Notes: generated by a model from the sequence alone, not told the origin. A DNA stretch of 64,000 bases from Hormiphora californensis (GCA_020137815.1 CM035359.1:1528506-1592505), one strand, 5' to 3'; shown: positions 1-45,388, counted from the stretch's first letter. Numbers and translations: made by a program.

Positions 1-2300
1 TCACACATAAAATCCTTGACAGGGTGTTCATTCCTGATATGCTCGAACAATTCCTCCTGGCTACGTTTTCTAACGATACATCCCTTGTAATTTGCATTTA
101 AACTCTGTATGACGGCTCTCATGTGTCAGCATGTTGGTACGTTGAGAAAACAACTGCCCACAGTACTTACACTCGTGTTTCTTGTCTCCGCTATGAACTG
201 TCATGTGGCGCTTGAGAAAATTCTTATTATCGAATGACATGGGACACTCACTGCACACGAATTCTTTAACAGGATGATCATTTCGAATGTGCTCAAAAAG
301 CGTCTCCTGTGATGTACACGTGGTAAACGAACAATTTGGCACGTAACACCGAAATCCTTGAAAATTAACATCGCTTGTTGTTGAGTTGTCGGATTACCGG
401 TTTTTTAGAAGATTGTGCATCGCCTGAAATATTTAGTATTTACACAGCGATTACAAAGTCTATACAGTACACAGTGTTGATAAAATGATCAAAGGTTTTT
501 TATTTTCTGAGCTACACAAACCTACACTCAGAGCCCATACCAAAGGCTCCGAAAGGCACCAACCGCTCTAACCAACCAACCAATCAACCAAACCTACACA
601 AACCTACACAAACCTACACTAACCTGGTTCAGTAGGATCAGTTGAAGAAGATGCAGCAGTAGAAATGGAATCCAGTTGAACGTTAGTTTCAGGGTAATCC
701 TGTGATCCAGAAACTTCTGGACTGGATGGGTCACTCTGAGATGAGGTGGGACCCCCTGCCGTTTCATGTGTCAAGATGGCCGACTCAAGTTCTGGCATTT
801 CATCGGGTGACTCTCCTCTAGCCGGCAGGTTGTCGTCACCCTTCTTGACATGTTCCCTGTTCGTGTGGTTCCATCTGCTTCCAGATGAGTTGAAGGATAA
901 TGGGCATAATTTACATTTGAACCTTTTCACGGGGTGATCAGCGATCACGTGATCGTACAGCTCTTTCAGGGAGAGTGATACAAACGTGCACCTCTTACCC
1001 CCCTTAGAGTCAGTATTGCCGATATGATATCGACACTTAAATGGTTCACTTTTAATATGGTTCTTCCTGCCTGTGAGTCAACAAGTAGTGTTTCGATTCG
1101 AACCGAGAGCCACAGTATTCGCACACGAACTTTCTCGAAAGGCTGTGTGATTTCTGGTGAGATGCCAATGCTACCTTCCGTATCGTATGACATGGCACAC
1201 TCACTACACTGGAACTCTTTCCTGGGGTGATCGCTTCTCACGTGTAGGTCTAACTCTTCCAATGTCTGCAGTCTTATGCGACAGCCGCTCACTTGGCATA
1301 AGAAGGCACCACGATTAGGCACCACGGCCTTTGTTGGAGTTTTTTGGTGATTTCATAGTCGGAGCTTTATCAGTCACCCCCTCTGAAAATAATGGGGGGA
1401 TTAGCACATGAAAAAAACAACTTTTATCTTTATCAAGTAATTAGTAGTCGAGACTGAGTAAAACTTACTGTTATTATGAAGATCTGAAGGTAAAGGGGCG
1501 GCTAAAAAGTTGCTGCTCGACTCTTCACTGACTACCTGGACCTCCTTGGAAGCAGTTTCAGGTGTCTGGGTTGTGTTATCAAATTTGGCCGTGGGTTGCA
1601 CAGGACAGGAGCTTCCCAATTGGTTGGTTGGTTCGCATCTTTTGAAAACCAAGCTACCAGCTTCTTCAACAGTATATATTTCAGTGGTACAGTTCGTCTC
1701 GACAGACTTTTCCACCTTTGCCTTTTTTCTAGGCACCCCTGTATACAAAGGTTGATTCCTTTTAGTCCTTCTTATTTCTTTGCTGCCAATATGAGTGTAT
1801 ACGTGGGTGTCGAGAGCGGAACTTGTGTCGAATGACATGGGACACGCAATACATTTGAAATCCTCAACGGGATGCATCGTTCTGATGTGCTCGTGTAGTT
1901 GCTCCTCTGTCGGGAAGACCACCAGACATTTGCACCGGAACTTTTCAGTTTGAGAGACAGGCTTGGGTTGAACATTTCTACTGTACCGTTCCTGTAACTC
2001 AATCTCGGTCAGTATATACTTTTCCTCAGCTTGAATCAGCCTGGATTGTGTTCGGATTGGCAGAGTCTGGACCAAAACATCGGCTACATCATAGTCATCC
2101 GAGTCCTCTGAATCATTACAACTGTTTCTATAGTTCTCATCTTCTTGGAAAGAATCGCTGTCAGATAGTACAGAATCAGAGCCGTCCATCTCGGTGTATT
2201 GGCCTGAATCACGGGGCTGTCTACCATTTCTAGCACGAGTGTTGTATGATGAAACCAGGGACGATGATGTGTCCGAATGGGGGATGTACGTTCCTCCCAT
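1..2300 (-). CDS. C2H2 zinc-finger protein gene (partial, 3 exons seen, frame-damaged)
   Basis: Seen on the minus strand: exon 2300-1469 (ATG at 2300, donor GTAAGTT), exon about 1384-624 (donor GTTAGT) and exon 356-1, which runs off the window. The first exon starts with a Ser/Asp-rich acidic segment, then has fingers ending in H-x4-H spaced by an HPVEDF/HPVKEF-type linker, followed by C-x2-C-PMSFDT-type fingers (C-x2-C-x12-H-x3-H), then a basic KRNQ...PRKKAK stretch that could be a nuclear localisation signal. Later exons repeat the same two-finger module. Family knowledge: tandem C2H2 fingers usually bind DNA. The module continues only if one-base shifts are allowed near 1168, 1075 and 40, so either the assembly carries indels or the gene is decaying. 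The exact target and orthologue are not recognised. Confidence 0.8.
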
Positions 2301-2321
2301 AAGGCCAGATATTGCGATCAC

Positions 2322-2623
2322 ATGTTTCCAGATTTACACCATTCTGCTGGGATACAACAGTTTAAATAAATTACACACAAAAATGCATAAACATATCTTA
2401 ATGACAGTTAGGGATTTTCTTTATCTGTAAAAATTTTGGGGGTGTTGACTGTTGGGGTGCGGGTGTTGGGTTGGGGGTGTTAGGGTCCCCATTGGGGGAG
2501 GGTGTTGTGGTTACCGCAATCACGTGGCCAATTCGAGCAAACTAAACATCATCCAGGTTACGTGGCTATAACCGTTTAAAAAGTGTGTGCCAAAATTGTT
2601 TGGGGTGACAACTTCAAAAAAAC
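2322..2623. other. Intergenic stretch, G-rich then repeat remnant
   Basis: No coding sequence is seen. It holds a G/T-rich block (about 2438-2510, repeated GGGGTGTTG-like words). Near 2606 there is a GTGACAACTTCAAAAAA end resembling one terminus of the TAAAGTCGGATTTTTT MITE family found elsewhere in the window. A partner end is not evident. Confidence 0.4.
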
Positions 2624-2653
2624 TCAAGATCCAAGATTCAAGATTCAAGATTA
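2624..2653 (-). repeat. 3' tail short tandem repeat of the LINE
   Basis: Four near-identical CAAGATT/CCAAGAT words on the plus strand (AATCTTG on the element strand) directly follow the 3' UTR. This is the kind of tail used by CR1/L2-like elements for priming. Confidence 0.65.
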
Positions 2654-3187
2654 AAACAGAATTTATAATGTCAATAAAATCAACGTCCGCTCATACACTA
2701 TACGAGCCTCGATATGCACAATGCAGTTTGCACTAACATATAACCAGGCCCGGTAATAATAATATTACTAGTTACCTTAAGCGGAGTATAGCAATTAGGT
2801 AACGAGAAATATGTAAGTACATTAGGTACTGTCCGAATCATCAAGTCAATCAATACATTATATAATAACTGTTGGTTTTCTTACACATTGATTAATGATT
2901 GGGTGCCACACGAAATAATAATAGTAATGAGAAAACACAGTTAGACAAGTCATCATTATAACACTGTTTCTGATATGGATTAAGCAGTGAAGTAAAGGGA
3001 CCCAAAGACCGATGTGAACTTAGGTTGGAGTAAAGGAACCCAGGAATGATGTCGCAAAGGGGGGGGGGGAGAGGACCCAGGACTCATGCTGGAACTGATG
3101 GGAAGTAGGCTGAAGTGAAAGGACCCGGAAAAGCCGATGGGAAATAATGTTGGAGTAAAAGGACCCAGTACAGATATTACAATGCAG

Positions 3188-5640
3188 TTACTGTCCGTAT
3201 GCTTTATAGAAGAGGTGTGTCTTCAGTGCTGTTTTGAATGATGATAGGGATTTGGAGTCACGAATCCCTCGTGGTAATTCATTCCACATTTTTGGAGCTG
3301 CAACACTGAACGCCCCTTTGGTGCTTTCGTAGTGAAACTCACTTCTCCGTATTTCCTTGAGGGTTGTATCATCGTTATCAATCCTGAGTGACTGAACTTT
3401 CTGAGGTCGCTTCATTAACATTTCAGCCATGTAGGGGGGTGATTTTCCATGGATGGTTTTATATACCAGTAAGCAAATTTTATACTCTATTCTTTGTCTT
3501 ACAGGTAAGAAATGTGATTTCATTCTCAGTTTTGTCACACCGCGTCTGCCTCTCTCGCCATATATAAATCGTGTCGCAGCGTTTTGGATCTTTTGGAGTC
3601 TCTTTAGATCACTATCTTTCATAGAAGAAAACAGGGAATTACAGTAATCTATACGACTATGGATGAGAGTTGTCACCAGCTTCGTTTTCTGCATCTTGTT
3701 GAGTTTCCCAGCAATCCTCCACATTTGCACAAGTTGAAAGTTACATGCTTGAACAACTTTAGTAACGTGATCGGACATGGATAGGGTGCTGTCGAATATC
3801 ACGCCCAAGTTTCTTGCAGATGGAGCGACCGTCGTTTCCTCCTCTTCTGGATCAATTTGAATAGTCTCAGTTTCTGCTGCTTTGCTCCATTTACTCTTCA
3901 AGATGAGCACTTCTGTTTTGTCAGGATTTAGTTTCAACATATTGTGTGCCATCCACACCCTTATATGTGCCACACATTTCTGTAACCTATCAATGACATC
4001 AGCGATGGAGTCTGGTTGAAAGGAGATGTAAAGCTGAGAGTCATCAGCGTACATGTGGAGGCTGAGACCATATAGAGCAGCAATCTTTTCTAAATCCTTC
4101 GTATACAAGATAAACAGAAGTGGTCCCAGTATGGACCCTTGGGGAACGCCAATCTCGATCTGATTGGGACTGGACTCAATAGTTCCTATCTTAACCTTGG
4201 CAGATCGTCCAGATAGGTAGGACTTTATCCACTTGAGAACCCGGCCTCCCATTCGATATTCAGTCTCAAGTCGATGTAATAGTTTGGAATGAGAAATCGT
4301 GTCGAAGGCGGCGGATAGGTCCAACAAGACTAAGATAACCTGGGACTTTTTGTCTATCTGCATGAGGATGTCATTGACAATCTTCACAGTGGCAGTTTCG
4401 CAGCTATGGTTAGTTCTGTAAGCAGATTGGAACTTAGCAAATAGATCGTGTTTCTCTATGTGTCCTATCAACTGGTCTGCCACACATTTCTCTATCACTT
4501 TCGAGAGGAAAGATAAGTTGGAGATGGGTCTGTAACTCTTGAGCTCATCCGGATCCAGAGATGTGTTTTTGTAGGCAGGTCTTATGACAGCCGTCTTGAG
4601 ACTTTCTGGCATCTCTCCTTCTGACAGGCTCGTATTAACAATTTTTGACAAGAGTGGAACAAGATGGGGTAGCACTGCTATTAAGAGGGAAGTAGGAAGG
4701 GGGTCAAGGGTACAGTGCTTTTGATTCATACTTCGGATGGTTGATACTAGTTGTTCGTCGGTAACAGGTCTGAACGATGCTAATACAGGCAAAGATTTCG
4801 AGTTTGAAGTCGAGTCTGGAAGGTTGGGCAATGGTTTTAAGAAGGCTGGATCATTGCGGATATCTTCGTAAATGGACTCAACTTTCGTGTGGAAGAAGTT
4901 ATTAAGCATTTCCGGTAGTTTGATAGGGTCGGCAACAGTTGGAAGTTGCTTAGGGGTTTTATCTTTGCCAAGAAGGTAATTTAGCAGTTGATAAGTTGCA
5001 GATGGGTTTCCCTCAACAGCTTCGAGTCGTCGTCTAAAATACTGTCGCCTCGCTTGTCGGAACACAGCCCGTGCACATCGTACTTCTTTTACAAACTCCA
5101 TTTCAGCTCGATCAAGTTCTTCATAAGACACCTTGTTGGGCTTCCGTAATCTCTTTTTGTAGAGTTTTTTGTATTTGCGCTCAGCCTTGCGTCGGCTTCT
5201 AAGCACATTGTAGCACTCGTTGTCGAACCACTGAGGTTTTCCGCCAACTCGGATATCTTTTTCCTCAAGAGGAGCTAGTTCATCCAGTATATCCAGGAGT
5301 AGTTCCTGGTACAGTTCAACACAGTCTGTGAGAGAACGGCCTGGAAACAATGGTCCTTTCAGTTCGGATTTTTGAATCATTTCAGCTACAGCTTCGGCTG
5401 TGACTTTCCTCATAGATCGGCTTATTACTGTCTTTTTCAAAGGAGGTCGATTTGCTGAGCCACAGTGAACGTTAAAAGATACAAGAAAGTGATCTGGGGC
5501 TTCCGGGGTGGGTAAGACATCGATCTCACTCAACAGGTATTCATCACCCGTTAGAACCAGATCAAGCCAGCCTCCACTGATATGCGTCGGCTGTCTAACC
5601 TCTTGGTGCCAGTTGTGACTCCAGGCTCCTGTAGACAGGT
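3188..5640 (-). CDS. Reverse transcriptase ORF of the non-LTR element
   Basis: An open frame of more than 800 codons. In order: the tail of an APE-type endonuclease (PTHISGGWLDLVLT, then DHFLV), a basic linker rich in Arg/Lys, and the reverse transcriptase with its conserved boxes: LRPAYKN...YRPISNLSFLSK, LLDLSAAFDTISH, GVPQGSILGPLLFILY and the catalytic MYADD box (about 4040). A thumb/C-terminal region follows (SRIDYCNSLF, LQKIQNAATRF, WNELPRGIRD). The frame is intact to the stop at 3188, so the insertion looks young. The open frame formally extends to a Met at 5770, but residues upstream of about 5658 are encoded by the adjoining TTAA element and are not part of the LINE protein. Function: target-primed reverse transcription of its own RNA. 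The endonuclease is incomplete, so this copy is not autonomous. Confidence 0.9.
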
Positions 5641-5661
5641 CACCAAACACCCAGATCTTAA

Positions 5662-7915
5662 CCCTTTGACGGCGAGAAGGATTGGCTCGATAGAATTGTC
5701 TAATTTTTCGTTTATAAGTAGATGTTATCAACACAAAACGCCTCGAAAAGGAAATTTGTAATTCCGACATGTAGTTTTTGCTGGGCCCACTGTAGCATAT
5801 ATGATACTATCGCCCGTAAGGGAATTCTAGTAACAAATCTAAATTGTACAAGTTTGTGGGTGTTATGGCATAAATTCATGCTTTCATGAGGTTTGTAGCT
5901 ACAAGTTCTACATTCGTGAACGGTTTTTACCAGGAAAAGAACCCAAATTAGAGATTTGTATCATATATGATACTATCGTCCAAAGGGTAAATTCTCCTAA
6001 AACATACATAATTCGGGCTAGAAAAGGAGCTAAGAGACAAATCAGGGCACTAAAATGTGTAGAATCATCGCATTAGTGGGGGTAGAGCACATATTTAGGT
6101 CGCTATCTGGACCCCTAATTGAGATAATTGCATAATTAGCTAATTATCTGTCCAGCGTGTGCTAATTATTCATGAAACTTTGCTCTGGGAAGGAGTTATG
6201 AGACAAATGGGGGCACTAAAATGTGTAGAATCATCAAATTAGTGGGGGTAGAGCACATATTTAGGTCGCTATCTGGATCCATAATTGAGATAATTGGATA
6301 ATTAGCTAATTAGTTGCCCTGGAGCGCTAATAAATGAGACTAGGCGGAGTATACAAGACAAGTGAGGGCACTAAAATGTGTAAAATCATCGCCTTAGTGG
6401 AGGTAGAGCACATAGCCGAGTTTCTATTCCAACTCCTAAATGAGATAATTGGATAATTAGCTAATTGACGGTTGCACACCGTCCAATTTTCACCAAATCC
6501 CGTGGTTTCTAGGTAATCGTGAGCTCTTTTGTTCAATCTAAGGATCTTCTGACATCCCCTAATATCCCTAAACCCCTATAACCGTGTGTCCAAACAATAA
6601 ATATGGGAAACTGTAGTACATTAGAGGTTGAACGTGTTTTAGGAGCAATAGGATATAAAAATTCTATAGGATTGTAGTTGGATCTTGGATGTATGAGAGG
6701 TCTAGGATGGAGCAAGAGGGTTCTAAAGAGCTGAAGGCAGTGTCTAGGGTTGTATCGAGTGCTATACTATTGTGTAAAACGAGTCATAGGTGATACAAAT
6801 GGGGTTAGGGGTTGTCAGAAGATCCTTAGATTGAGCAAAAGAGCTCAGGATTACCTAGAAACCACGGGATTTGGTGAAAAGTGGACGGTGTGCAACCGTC
6901 AATTAGCTAATTATCCAATTATCTCAATTAGGAGTGGGAATAGAAACTCAGCTATGTGCTCTACCCCCGCTAAGGCGATGATTTTACACATTTTAGTGCC
7001 CTCACTTGTCTTGTATACTCCGCCTAGTCTCATTTATTAGCGCTCCAGGGCAACTAATTAGCTAATTATCCAATTATCTCAATTATGGATCCAGATAGCG
7101 ACCTAAATATGTGCTCTACCCCCACTAATTTGATGATTCTACACATTTTAGTGCCCCCATTTGTCTCATAACTCCTTCCCAGAGCAAAGTTTCATGAATA
7201 ATTAGCACACGCTGGACAGATAATTAGCTAATTATGCAATTATCTCAATTAGGGGTCCAGATAGCGACCTAAATATGTGCTCTACCCCCACTAATGCGAT
7301 GATTCTACACATTTTAGTGCCCTGATTTGTCTCTTAGCTCCTTTTCTAGCCCGAATTATGTATGTTTTAGGAGAATTTACCCTTTGGACGATAGTATCAT
7401 ATATGATACAAATCTCTAATTTGGGTTCTTTTCCTGGTAAAAACCGTTCACGAATGTAGAACTTGTAGCTACAAACCTCATGAAAGCATGAATTTATGCC
7501 ATAACACCCACAAACTTGTACAATTTAGATTTGTTACTAGAATTCCCTTACGGGCGATAGTATCATATATGATACGGCGCCTTAAATGTTAATAACTCAT
7601 TCAATTTTCAATATTTTTTGATGCGGCTTTTTGCATTCGGTCGGTTATGACGAGCACTTTTATTCCTTCAGAGGATTAGTTGCGCCCCCAAAAAACAAAA
7701 AAATGAGAAATGTTTTTAAAAAAAGGCCGAAATTAGCCTCCTTAGAAGGGCTATAAAAAAATTTCTTGATTTTCTAAGCTGATCTGGACGTGGTTTTAGG
7801 TTCATAATCCCTAAAACTAGCTTGTGACAAAATATGGGCCACCTAGATAAAACATAAGGACTTCCAGGCCGCCTAGAATAGACTGTAGCATATATGCTCT
7901 GTCGCCGTCAAAGGG
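5662..7915. mobile_element. Non-autonomous piggyBac-like element with TTAA target duplication
   Basis: Flanked on both sides by TTAA (5658-5661 and 7916-7919). Terminal inverted repeats read CCCTTTGACGGCGA at the left and its complement at the right. piggyBac elements are known for TTAA targets and CCC-starting ends. Most of the interior is a very large palindrome, and no transposase is seen. It adjoins the LINE (2624-5650) and contributes the false first 37 codons of the LINE open frame. A second family member with CCCTTTGAGGCCCA ends lies at 29811-31539. Both share CATATATG palindromes near the ends and internal AGTGGGGGTAGAGCA blocks. Confidence 0.75.
5786..7577. repeat. Large inverted repeat (arms about 760 bp) inside the TTAA element
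   Basis: The arm at about 5786-6545 is nearly the exact reverse complement of about 6823-7577, with a loop of about 275 bp. Each arm holds two or three internal copies of a block with AGTGGGGGTAGAGCAC and TTGAGATAATTG. The outer edge is a CATATATGATACTATCG motif. Such arms could fold into a long hairpin RNA or cruciform. Confidence 0.85.
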
Positions 7916-7919
7916 TTAA

Positions 7920-8241
7920 CGGCGCCCGTCTGTGACCAACAAATTGGCAAACACCGCTGGCCCCCGATAATGGGATAAGGTAGAGCTTTTCTTGGCAAAC
8001 GTTGCTGGCCCGCAGCGCTTTTCAAGCCAACAAAAAGCTGAAAATCAAAATTTTGGGAACTTTGAAATTAAAATGCGCGCGCTATTTCGCAGTGTAAATT
8101 TCAATTTTTACGCCGCTGCTCAAATATTAAGATATTTGCCGCGCTACCGTTTTGAAGTTCGAGCTTTGCATGATTCCCAAATTTTTGCTGTTTTTAATTT
8201 TTAAGTTCTCTCGGCGCTCTCAGCTCAAAAGTCTTGAGAGT
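7920..8241. other. AT-rich stretch without a recognised gene
   Basis: Directly after the right TTAA of the piggyBac-like element. It contains short open frames with no recognisable domain. Nothing else is seen. Confidence 0.4.
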
Positions 8242-8395
8242 TAAAGTCCATATTTTTTCAACTGTTCACCCAAAAACTGAAATTTATAAAAATTAGAATT
8301 TGGGTGGCGCGCGCTATACGTTAACATGTGATAAACGCGCAAAACAATTCCGCGCACGACTTTGGGGGGTGAACAGTTGAAAAAAAAAATGGACT
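8242..8395. mobile_element. Small MITE with TAAAGTCCAT ends
   Basis: Ends are inverted: AGTCCATATTTTTTCAACTG at the left matches CAGTTG-A-run-ATGGACTA at the right, with TTCACCC/GGGTGAA next inside. About 150 bp, GC-rich CGCGC centre, no coding sequence. It resembles the TAAAGTCGGATTTTT family described next. Confidence 0.6.
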
Positions 8396-8418
8396 ACCTG
8401 CCGATGTAGGTCCTGTTT

Positions 8419-8642
8419 TAAAGTCGGATTTTTTGAAACTGTCACCCCCCTGAAATAACAAATTTGTCATATCTCCGGTTCCTGATAAGATAGAGACTTG
8501 AAATTTGGAGGTTCGGAAGAACTTAGCAAGATCTTTATAACCTCCAAATTTCAAGTCTCTATCTCATCAGGAACCGGACTTATGGTAATTTAAAGAAATT
8601 TGAAAACTCAGGGGGGTGACAGTTTCAAAAAATCCGACTTTA
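8419..8642. mobile_element. MITE, TAAAGTCGGATTTTTTGAA family
   Basis: Terminal inverted repeats TAAAGTCGGATTTTTTGAAA ... TTCAAAAAATCCGACTTTA, followed inside by TGTCACCCCCC and its complement. The centre is a second palindrome (GGTTCCTGATAAGATAGAGA and its complement). Other members are at 32492-32766 and 34376-34615. Confidence 0.75.
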
Positions 8643-8749
8643 CGATTAATCCTAAATGATAAAGTTAACTTTTAGGTTTGTATTCATCTTATTGACCAAA
8701 AGAGCGGAAGTACCAACATGCCCCACAATTACACAGACGAGCAAACAAC

Positions 8750-9570
8750 ATGAGCTTAAACGAGGAAAAATTCGAAGTTCTGCACTACACGCTCAATAAA
8801 ACACTCTTTCTCAGACAGCTCCCCTTTACCTCGGAGCTTGACATCTACTACACCCCAGATGGGTCTGAGATTGAACCAAAACTCTGTGTACGGGATCTTG
8901 GGGTCCAATTGTCCAATGACCTGTCTTGGGATCAGCACATCGGAAACATGACTGCAGGATAAGTGGATGGGTTCTACGTGCTTTCAAAACAAGACAGCCC
9001 AAGACAATGCTCATCCTCTACAAAAGTCTTGTCAGAAGCAAGCTGGAATATTGCTGCCCACTTTGGGACTCACCCAAAATCTCTGACATTATGAGTGTTG
9101 AAGCAGTACAGAGAAAGTTCACCAAACGCATTCTTGGAATGAGCGACCTGAGCTACTGGGATCGCTTGAAAAAACTGAACTTACACTCCATGCAGCGACG
9201 TCGGGAACGCTACTCTATCATCATGGTGTGGAAGATGGCGAACGGAAGTGCCCCCAACAACATTGGGCTGACATTCCACGATAACACAAGACTTGGAAGG
9301 AAAGCTGAGGTTCCAACATCCCCCACCACCACACAAGTGTCTGTCGCTACGAAGCACCATAACTCCTTTGCCTGCAGAGCGGCTCGACTTTGGAATACTC
9401 TACCAAGCAATGTGAATACGGCAGAAGACCTAGCCTCATTCAAAGTTCTCCTTGGTAAATGGCTGAAGAGATTCCCAGACCGTCCCCCGGTGACTGGATA
9501 TTCTCTACAGAATAATAACTCAATTCTTGACTGGGCACGAATAGCTTCCAGGGAGGGGGAGGCTCTATGA
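8750..9570 (+). pseudogene. C-terminal fragment of a non-LTR reverse transcriptase
   Basis: Two overlapping plus-strand frames together read as the thumb and C-terminal part of a LINE polymerase: VRDLGVQLSNDLSWDQHI, then after a frame change near 8940-8960 SKLEYCCPLWDSPKISDI, VQRKFTKRILGM, WDRLKKLNLHSMQRRRERY and ARLWNTLPSNV. No fingers or palm boxes (no YADD) remain, so it is a 5'-truncated dead copy, from a different LINE lineage than 2624-5650. The intact stretch after 8960 suggests moderate age. Confidence 0.8.
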
Positions 9571-9606
9571 GGAGCTGACACCTGTGCAGTATCTGCACAA
9601 AGAGGA

Positions 9607-9830
9607 CTACAAGACTACAAGACTACAAGACATCAGTCGCCACGAAGTATCATAACTCATTTGTTTCAAGAGCGACCCGATTATGGAACACTCCCGAGGG
9701 ACGTTAATTTGGCGGAAGCCGGAAGACCTACCGTCGTTTAAAGCACTTCTTGGGGAATGGTTGAAGAGGATGCCGGACCGCCCCCGGTACCTGGATATAC
9801 CAGACAAAACAATAACTCAATTCTGTACTG
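9607..9830 (+). pseudogene. Second, shorter LINE tail fragment
   Basis: The sequence repeats the last about 190 bp of the preceding LINE fragment (compare 9340-9530): the SVATK-YHNSF and RLWNT words and the KALLGEW...DRPP region are recognisable but interrupted by stops. It is a diverged second copy lying in tandem. Confidence 0.65.
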
Positions 9831-9839
9831 TACAAAATT

Positions 9840-10620
9840 ACAAGAGTTAGGTTAGGAAATATTATTTTTTCGCTGTAAACGAATTGCCAATATTAGAGAC
9901 TACTGGTTGCTATAATCGTGGTGTCCCTCACACGTGTCAACACGATTTAGTTATATCTGCAGATTCACAGCAGTCATCAGCCGCTTCTTGAATGCTATTT
10001 AGAGCCATTATTTGTCAAACATGTCACTCATAATGTGAACATATTACTTTGTTTACTATGTTGTGGTTTTGTGCTCTGGTCTATAATTTTGATTACATTT
10101 ATGTAAACATTATTCACCGTAAATTTCTTGCCTGAAGTTGAACAGTTATAAATTTCTCTAAATTCTCCGTCCATCATTCTGTTATTTGTTGTTGGGTGCT
10201 GCAAATTTTGCTCGTTTTTTGATAATAACTTTCTACACACACGTCCTTAGTGTTTCTTCCTTTAATCGAATACAAATGATATGGGGTGTATAGACTATTA
10301 AGGGACTTTTCAATTTCTTCTGTGATTTTTGCCTTTTTCTTATCCCCTATTTTCAATCAATCACCCTCTCATTTCATTCTGAATAAAGAGATCTGAGCAA
10401 GAATCTCATTTCATTCACTATTTTTGCTCAAAAATGCAGTGTTATACATATAGGAAGTAATTTTGATATCTCCTTCTGGTGATCAACACACACACACGCC
10501 CTCTGTACAACAGTTTAATGGGGAATCTCACACATACACGGGCAGAACTCGGTTAAGGAGAGATTAATTAGTATTCTGAATAATGAGTTCAGAGCAAGAA
10601 TTAAATAGGGAAGAAAATCG
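9840..10620. other. AT-rich region, no gene recognised
   Basis: Only short open frames without domains are present. Low-complexity A/T runs and an ACACACAC tract near 10489 are the only visible features. Confidence 0.4.
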
Positions 10621-10629
10621 AAAAATACT

Positions 10630-10705
10630 GGGTTTGACCGGGAATTGAACCAGGGACCTCCAGAGAGACATGCTCGGAGCTATAAACCACTAAGCTACCA
10701 AACCC
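10630..10705 (-). tRNA. tRNA-like sequence, probably a pseudogene or SINE head
   Basis: On the minus strand a 76-nt sequence has perfect acceptor strands (GGGTTTG/CAAACCC), a good A box (TAGCTTAGTGG), a D stem AGCT/AGCT and a perfect B box (GGTTCAATTCC). The anticodon stem needs a bulged base, the loop CATGTCT lacks U33, and the T stem has a mismatch and an extra base. A functional isotype is therefore not assigned. If read literally the anticodon would be UGU (Thr). No CCA is encoded. Confidence 0.5.
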
Positions 10706-10707
10706 TA

Positions 10708-10750
10708 GGGTTTGGTAGCTTAGTGGTTTATAGCTCCGAGCATGTCTCTC
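10708..10750 (+). repeat. Inverted copy of the tRNA 5' half
   Basis: The first 43 nt of the tRNA-like sequence recur on the opposite strand, separated from it by only two bases (CCC-TA-GGG). The copy stops inside the anticodon-arm region. Together they form an almost perfect palindrome of about 88 bp. Confidence 0.85.
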
Positions 10751-10820
10751 AGTTATACATATATATGTATTATCGAATTAATAATAATAGAAATCCCTGA
10801 TTTCCCTTCAGCAATGCACA

Positions 10821-44340
<33,520 letters not shown>

Positions 44341-44765
44341 TATTAATTAGATTAGTCACAGTGCTGATATTATAGCGTGTGCAATATGGGGCTAAGAAGG
44401 GTATAAATTTCTTGTTTTAATCTTGACTTGAGTAAATATACTCTTGTTTCAATTGCGAGATGGTATAACTAGTTTGATTTCTGATACATACTCAAAGCAT
44501 GGCGAGTATAATTCTGATTAAAAGACACTCAAATAATGATACTGATAGATACATGAATCTCGAATTCTCGAAATTAAAAGATTTGTAAATATTTATCGAG
44601 ACACGGACGTAAAATAAGAAAGTATTAAAGATCGAATATATGAATTGTTTCCATTTGTACTCCAATTCTTTTACATTTTATATCATCTAGTCGTTTGATT
44701 CAACAAATGGAAGTTCAATGGGCAGGAATAGGTAGTTCGATAATTGATAATGGTCGTTATCTGCA

Positions 44766-45388
44766 GGCGCCGTTACGATCTGCTGTTTGCAGGTGCGTAC
44801 TGCCAAAAAGTATCCTACACTAAAATGCCTCTAATCACCAAACCACTCAACCGTTTTGATGAGAGTGGGGCCATGCGAATGGTCTGACAGGTCATACATA
44901 CACGAGAAGTGAGTGCGCGTAAAGTTTTTGCGCGTGTAACGCGCGCGCTAAATTGTTTAGAAACTCTCAGTGCACTGAGATTTAAATTTTCGGATTTTAA
45001 AAAGTGCTTCCAAAAACAGGGCCAGCGTTAAAATCTGGGTGTTTTGGGAGTGCTGACAAACGTTTTTTTAGGGTTAAAGTGAAAGCGAAACAACAACGAA
45101 CTGGCTGCGCGTCGCGCATTCGTTGCGCATGACGATCTCACCGGTGAGATTCACATGCGCAACGTTGCACAACGCGCAGCCAGTTCGTTGTTGTTTCGCT
45201 TACACTTTAGGGCTAAAGTAGGGTTGGGGTTTGGGTTGGGGTTAGGCCTTGACATTCCCTACCCGATAAACTTTGAATCAGCCAAAACGGTTGAGTGGTT
45301 TGGCGGTTAGAGCCATTTTAGTCAATCAACTTTTTTGGCAGCGCGCACCTGTAAATAGGCGTCCAAACACCCAGATCGTAACGGCGCC
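44766..45388. mobile_element. MITE with GGCGCCGTTACGATCTG ends
   Basis: 623 bp with inverted ends GGCGCCGTTACGATCTG. Inside is a second palindrome at about 45078-45208 (GCGAAACAACAACGAACTGG and complement). It lies 425 bp downstream of the GAB-like stop codon. A related end is fused to the LINE 5' border near 5610-5661. Confidence 0.75.

Larger units (their letters stand above)
2624..5650 (-). mobile_element. Non-LTR retrotransposon, CR1/L2-like, 5' truncated
   Basis: Read on the minus strand, the element has the end of an endonuclease domain, a complete reverse transcriptase ORF, a 3' UTR of about 530 bp with repeated GGGTCCTTTTACTCC-like words, and a 3' tail of short tandem repeats (AATCTTG units at 2624-2652). 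Short tandem tails instead of poly(A) are typical of the CR1/L2 group. The 5' part of the endonuclease is missing. Upstream of about 5610 the sequence matches the 45-bp terminal repeat of the GGCGCCGTTACGATCTG MITE family (compare 45340-45388), so the LINE appears truncated at or joined to that repeat. Confidence 0.8.
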
